A stretch of 64,000 bases of DNA from Beroe forskalii (Eukaryota > Ctenophora > Nuda > Beroida > Beroidae): assembly GCA_011033025.1 (NCBI GenBank), contig WFMF01000579.1:34838-98837 (forward strand), written 5' to 3'. Every line of letters starts with the position of its first letter. Positions within the stretch are counted from its first letter, which is position 1. Shown here piece after piece: positions 60,267 through 64,000 of the stretch. Made by a program: the position numbers and the translations under genes. Below the pieces are notes generated by a model. The model was given only the letters and a program-made list of their open reading frames with translations, ran no database searches and was not told the DNA's origin.

Positions 60267-62174
60267 TTACTTAGATTCCACTTTGAAGTTATCCAAACTA
60301 GCCCTACTGAGAGGAGGAATGGTTATTTCCCTGAGGTAAACGAGTGAGTTGGCAGTGGCAGAGAGCTCTGTGGACGATGAGAAGTCAGTCTGACTGAGCA
60401 GAGACAGGGCTCCAGGATCAGGGAACATGTTGGAAGTAGACCCATTGGAGACAACTCTCCTCTTCTCAGGAACATGGGTATCTCCCTTCACTGCACACTT
60501 CACATTAGCTTCCTTGTGGGGGAAGTGGAGGTTATCAAAGTTGGAGGAGGAACCACAACTCCAGTGGGGGCCCAGTGATTCCTTCGCCGGTGCTATGATC
60601 TCACTTTGTCCTGGTCCCACCCCAGATCTCTGTCCCGAGTAATACTCAACGAGCTGTTTTAACTTTTCGTAGGCTTCGTCAAGTTCTGAGGAGTTGATGG
60701 CAAGGTCGCATATCCCATGGTGCTCGGAATGGAACTTGTTGTACATTTCAGTGCGAGATAGAGATAGGGTGATGAGGGGTTCTGTGTACCTTCCTCTCTC
60801 CCGCATCCTAGTCTCATGTTTCACGGAGTCTAAGGGTGATATCAGCACTATTCTAGCTTGGTAAGAGGTTCGTTTTAATGAGAGAACACCTTCCAGTTCC
60901 ATGCAGATTATACTGGCGACACCATCATGGGCAGCTAACTCAATGTCTCTCCCACTCAGTCCGAATGATGTTCCTCCAACCTCGTAGGAAAGAATGAAAC
61001 TCCCCTCCTCAATCATTTTATCAAACACAGAATGAGACACGGATATCATACTGTTGTTATCCTCAGGGACATTCTTTGTAGTGTACAGCTTCACAACTCT
61101 GAATGCATTGCCTGTGCTCTTAGTGAGGCGGTGAGCCAGGTCGAACTTTCCACTTCCAGTGGGACCTGTCAGGACCAGAATAGGGTAAACTGAATTCTGA
61201 TCACTCATCACACTTGGTTTCACGTGGATTGGATGTACCAGGTTTTTCACTACATGCATAATGTGGTTTTGAGCTGCTATCACCTCAAGAGGAGGATCAA
61301 ACTGATTGACAGCAGCAATTTTCTCCTCTGGCAGCAGCTTGATCTCGTCAAGGTGAGATAAGTGCTTGATGTAGAAGAGAAGGTGTGCTCGGTAGTCAGG
61401 GAGGGATGTTAGAGGGTTCATCATGAGGGTCAGTTTCCTGAGCAGAGGCAGTGACTTGAGCTGCTTAATCTCTAGCAAATCAATGATATCATTCCCTTCC
61501 AATCTCAGTTCAGACAGTACCATTTTCCCTTGGAGTCCCCTCAGTGATCGAATGTTATTGTTAGCCAAGTGGAGTGACTGCAATTTCCCAAGCTCTTCCA
61601 ACCCAGTGATCTTGTTTATCTTGTTGTTATTCAGGTGAAGGACATGAAGATGTAAGTTATCTAGACCAGCAATATGTGAAATTTTGTTGTTGTTGAGAGT
61701 AAGTTCTCTTAGGCTTTTACAACCATCAAGACCACAAATTGCTGAAATGTCGTTATTATCAAGATTGAGTGTCAGCAGGCTAGCCACTCTGCCCACATTA
61801 CCCATGCGCTTGATGTTGTTATAGGAAAAATTTGCAGAAAGAAGGTTGAGGGGAGGTGACAGAGGTGGAAGACTCTCGAGCAAGTTATTTGAAGCATCTA
61901 AGCTCAGCAAATACTTGAGTTTGGAAATCACACTTATGTTAGTGAGCTTGTTATTTGAGATATCAAGATGTTGTATGAATTCATACTTCTCAAGCAGGGA
62001 AATGTTACTAAGGCTTTTGTTTGCAAGGGAGAGGTCAAGATAAACCAGATCAGTTCCACTTGCTGAGTAGCCTCTGTTTGAGAGACCCTTTGCTATGTCT
62101 TTCTCTGTTGCAGCCCCAGCCTCATGCTGCAATGAGTCAGCAGATATGTTGCTCTCATTGTCAGAATCTTCCAT
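60267..62174 (-). CDS. LRGUK: Leucine-rich repeat and guanylate kinase-domain protein
   Basis: One uninterrupted 635-codon frame. After an acidic leader, residues about 42-285 form nine or so SDS22-type leucine-rich repeats (LDISNNKLTNIS, LTLNNNKISHIAGL, LHLNNNKINKITGL) closed by an LRR-cap (NPLTSLPDYRAHLLFYIKHL). Residues about 331-515 are a guanylate-kinase-like domain with P-loop GPTGSGKFD at 337-345, then FILSYEVGGTSFGLSGRDIE and RGRYTEPLITLSLSR. The Ser/Thr that follows the P-loop Lys in active kinases is Phe here; family members also deviate at this site (from memory), so a scaffold role is likely. The C-terminal 120 residues are Ser-rich. Mammalian LRGUK-1 acts in sperm manchette and tail formation. 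The mammalian protein is longer (about 825 aa). A CTCAG acceptor-like site lies 22 bases before the ATG. Intronless, unlike the mammalian gene. Confidence 0.93.
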   Translation of the reverse strand: MEDSDNESNISADSLQHEAGAATEKDIAKGLSNRGYSASGTDLVYLDLSLANKSLSNISLLEKYEFIQHLDISNNKLTNISVISKLKYLLSLDASNNLLESLPPLSPPLNLLSANFSYNNIKRMGNVGRVASLLTLNLDNNDISAICGLDGCKSLRELTLNNNKISHIAGLDNLHLHVLHLNNNKINKITGLEELGKLQSLHLANNNIRSLRGLQGKMVLSELRLEGNDIIDLLEIKQLKSLPLLRKLTLMMNPLTSLPDYRAHLLFYIKHLSHLDEIKLLPEEKIAAVNQFDPPLEVIAAQNHIMHVVKNLVHPIHVKPSVMSDQNSVYPILVLTGPTGSGKFDLAHRLTKSTGNAFRVVKLYTTKNVPEDNNSMISVSHSVFDKMIEEGSFILSYEVGGTSFGLSGRDIELAAHDGVASIICMELEGVLSLKRTSYQARIVLISPLDSVKHETRMRERGRYTEPLITLSLSRTEMYNKFHSEHHGICDLAINSSELDEAYEKLKQLVEYYSGQRSGVGPGQSEIIAPAKESLGPHWSCGSSSNFDNLHFPHKEANVKCAVKGDTHVPEKRRVVSNGSTSNMFPDPGALSLLSQTDFSSSTELSATANSLVYLREITIPPLSRASLDNFKVESK

Positions 62175-64000
62175 GACTTAAAACCATGAGAACCTGAGAA
62201 ATTCAATTACATAGTCAAGCAATGTAATTAAGCAATTTGACAATCGACATAATTCAAAGTGATCATTTATATGGTGTATGGCCAACAACACAAAGGATAC
62301 TACAAAAGTACAAATTGATTTTTCTTCAAGGCATTGAATATGAAAAAAGAAATAAGGAACTCAATTAAGAATCATCAGCATTATGGAAATTATGATACGG
62401 GATACATTTTCAGATTGACTAACTGGGCTCTTTGTTTTCCAGTTTCCACCTGATTCTTATTTTATAACAAGTTCAGTCATATGTATTACTAGCAGGCCCA
62501 TTGGGCCTGCTAAAACGTAGCTCACTCGGCGAGGCTACGCCCCGCCTCCCTCGCAGAATTCCAAAATTGCAATTCAAGTTATCAAGACAATTTTTTTATT
62601 CTTACCGCATTGAAGAATTGAGACAATTAATACATTCACGCCAGCTACAAATTTTGAAATATGAAAAAGTTTATGAAGGAGCAAAATTTACAATAATCCT
62701 TTTAGTAATGCCAGTTTTGTCTAATTGCAATCGTATGACGAAGATAATTTAACTGCGAACTGGGAACTGTGCATGCATACTGAACGTTGAATTGCACATT
62801 GATTCACGCCAAGATTCCCAAATTCGCAATAATATATGCCATGCCCAATTTGCTCAATTTGATTTTGCCTTGGTAAATCTAAAATTTCTTTCAATAATTG
62901 CTCGATTTACATTATTTAGTTGAAACCAATTTAATCATAGATTTTATAAATTGACCGACCATTGCCACTGATTCGTAAAGGGAATTCTATCCCCTATAGC
63001 CTCCCCAATGCCAGCCATACCCATTCTCTATCTTCAGATCTTTAATTCTAAATGTAGAAGACGTAAAATTAACAAAAACCACGATGCAGCAGTTAGCAAC
63101 GTATCAGAAAGCACTCGCATACAACTGATCATAACCTGCACGTGCAGTTTCCAGTCCCCATAGCAACGGCACCAATAAGCACATTTCCCCGTGCGTTTCT
63201 CTTGATAAGTTGATATTTTCTTGGCAAGCTCAAATTTAAACTGTGCGCCCGCACAGACAAACATAATTCACGTGCCATCTCCAAATTATATATAAGATCC
63301 TCAAAAAAAACTGGCATCTAATTGAATAGATAAATAAATAAATGAATATTTCTAAGCTATTATATAAGCATATACTGAAAAGAATGGGCAAAGAGGCCAT
63401 ACATAAAGGACATAAATAAATAAAATAAAAGGATTTTGCCAATTGGGCAACACGATTCAATGCACATCATTCTTCAAAACACTTAATCATCAACAAAATT
63501 TTGGACCAAATGCATCCAATGGATCCATTGGACACGATGGATCCATTGAACAAAAGTACCAGACTGATTTCCATCTACCAAACCATGTTTGGTGATTGTT
63601 TGCCCTAACCAGCGCCCTGGTTTCGCGCACGGAGTGCGCGGCGCGGCAAGCCGCTAAACCAGGGCCCTATTTCTCACCAACAGTTGGTCGTTTTGACTGA
63701 TCGATTTGAACCGTCAAAACGACCATCCAGGAAAATGGCGCCGCGCGCTACGTTCATAGTATTTTCTCAGCATTCATCCAGAAATTGACCAATTTTTGTC
63801 AGAACTGGATAGCCGGCTTCATATGAAGTACCAGCAAAGCACTTCATACACTGTTCCTTAACCTTTCTAGTTTCTGTTAAGTCTTTACCAAGCTCTTTTA
63901 GCTGCCTTACCAAGGTTCTGTAGGTGACGAATAACTATTGTTTTGTGATTCTATACTTTAAAATTATAAAAGTGAAACATTTATGCTTGTTTGAATTTTT
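62175..64000. other. Upstream of LRGUK, repeats only
   Basis: Contains a palindrome AGCAGGCCCATTGGGCCTGCT (62491-62511) followed by CTCACTCGGCGAGG-type sequence, which looks like a transposon end, paired ATGGATCCATTG motifs near 63520 and 63538, and a foldback block at 63611-63668. No coding exon is supported. Confidence 0.4.
63611..63668. repeat. CpG-rich foldback hairpin
   Basis: AGCGCCCTGGTTT and AAACCAGGGCCCT form the outer arms, with CGCGCAC/GTGCGCG and GCGGC/GCCGC stems inside. Comparable palindromes with CpG-rich inner stems occur at 44551 and, shorter, near 27100. Confidence 0.65.

Noticed and set aside
1-64000. CRISPR arrays, operons, prophage or retroviral elements
   Set aside because: Repeats here are minisatellites or transposon parts, genes have spliceosomal introns, and no reverse transcriptase, capsid or LTR pair was seen.

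Overview
This window reads as nuclear DNA of an animal. It is AT-rich, its genes are split by GT..AG introns that are mostly longer than the exons, and TTAGGG-like motifs, tRNA genes with Pol III T-runs, a tRNA-derived SINE and several non-autonomous DNA transposons are present. A two-pore-domain potassium channel, two serpentine receptors and orthologues of CNBD2, PPIL6 and LRGUK fit a metazoan. The diverged receptor motifs (no DRY, altered NPxxY) make an early-branching lineage such as a ctenophore plausible, but nothing here fixes the phylum.

Layout. 1016-3396 is a Mutator-like (MULE) DNA transposon with long composite terminal inverted repeats, an 8-bp target duplication, a broken transposase and a second small element nested inside it. 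4287-5089 (+) is a small three-exon gene of unknown function. 5770-7188 (-) encodes a single-exon type I membrane protein with GCC2/GCC3 cysteine-rich repeats. 11126-30102 (+) is a 12-exon CNBD2-like gene whose exons I joined by splice phase; its introns hold MITEs, minisatellites, a hairpin and a probable alternative first exon. 32163-34252 and 35577-37811 (-) are tandem paralogous GPCR genes. 41965-43696 (-) is a tRNA cluster (three Asp, one Asn, one Gln). 49845-55165 (+) is a nine-exon K2P channel gene. 55690-57279 (PPIL6-like), 57785-59245 (ankyrin protein) and 60267-62174 (LRGUK) lie head to tail on the minus strand.

The genes do not form one pathway, but CNBD2, PPIL6 and LRGUK are all linked to sperm or motile cilia in other animals.

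The most unusual signals are these. A 14-bp motif (TGATAATGAYGTCA, a GATA-like half fused to a CRE) occurs five times, each about 440-580 bp before the start of a plus-strand gene or exon. Minisatellites repeatedly begin at, or copy, splice junctions. The K2P gene has a GTG first-pore filter and an apparent frameshift in exon 1. The 3' half of the PPIL6-like gene is scrambled.
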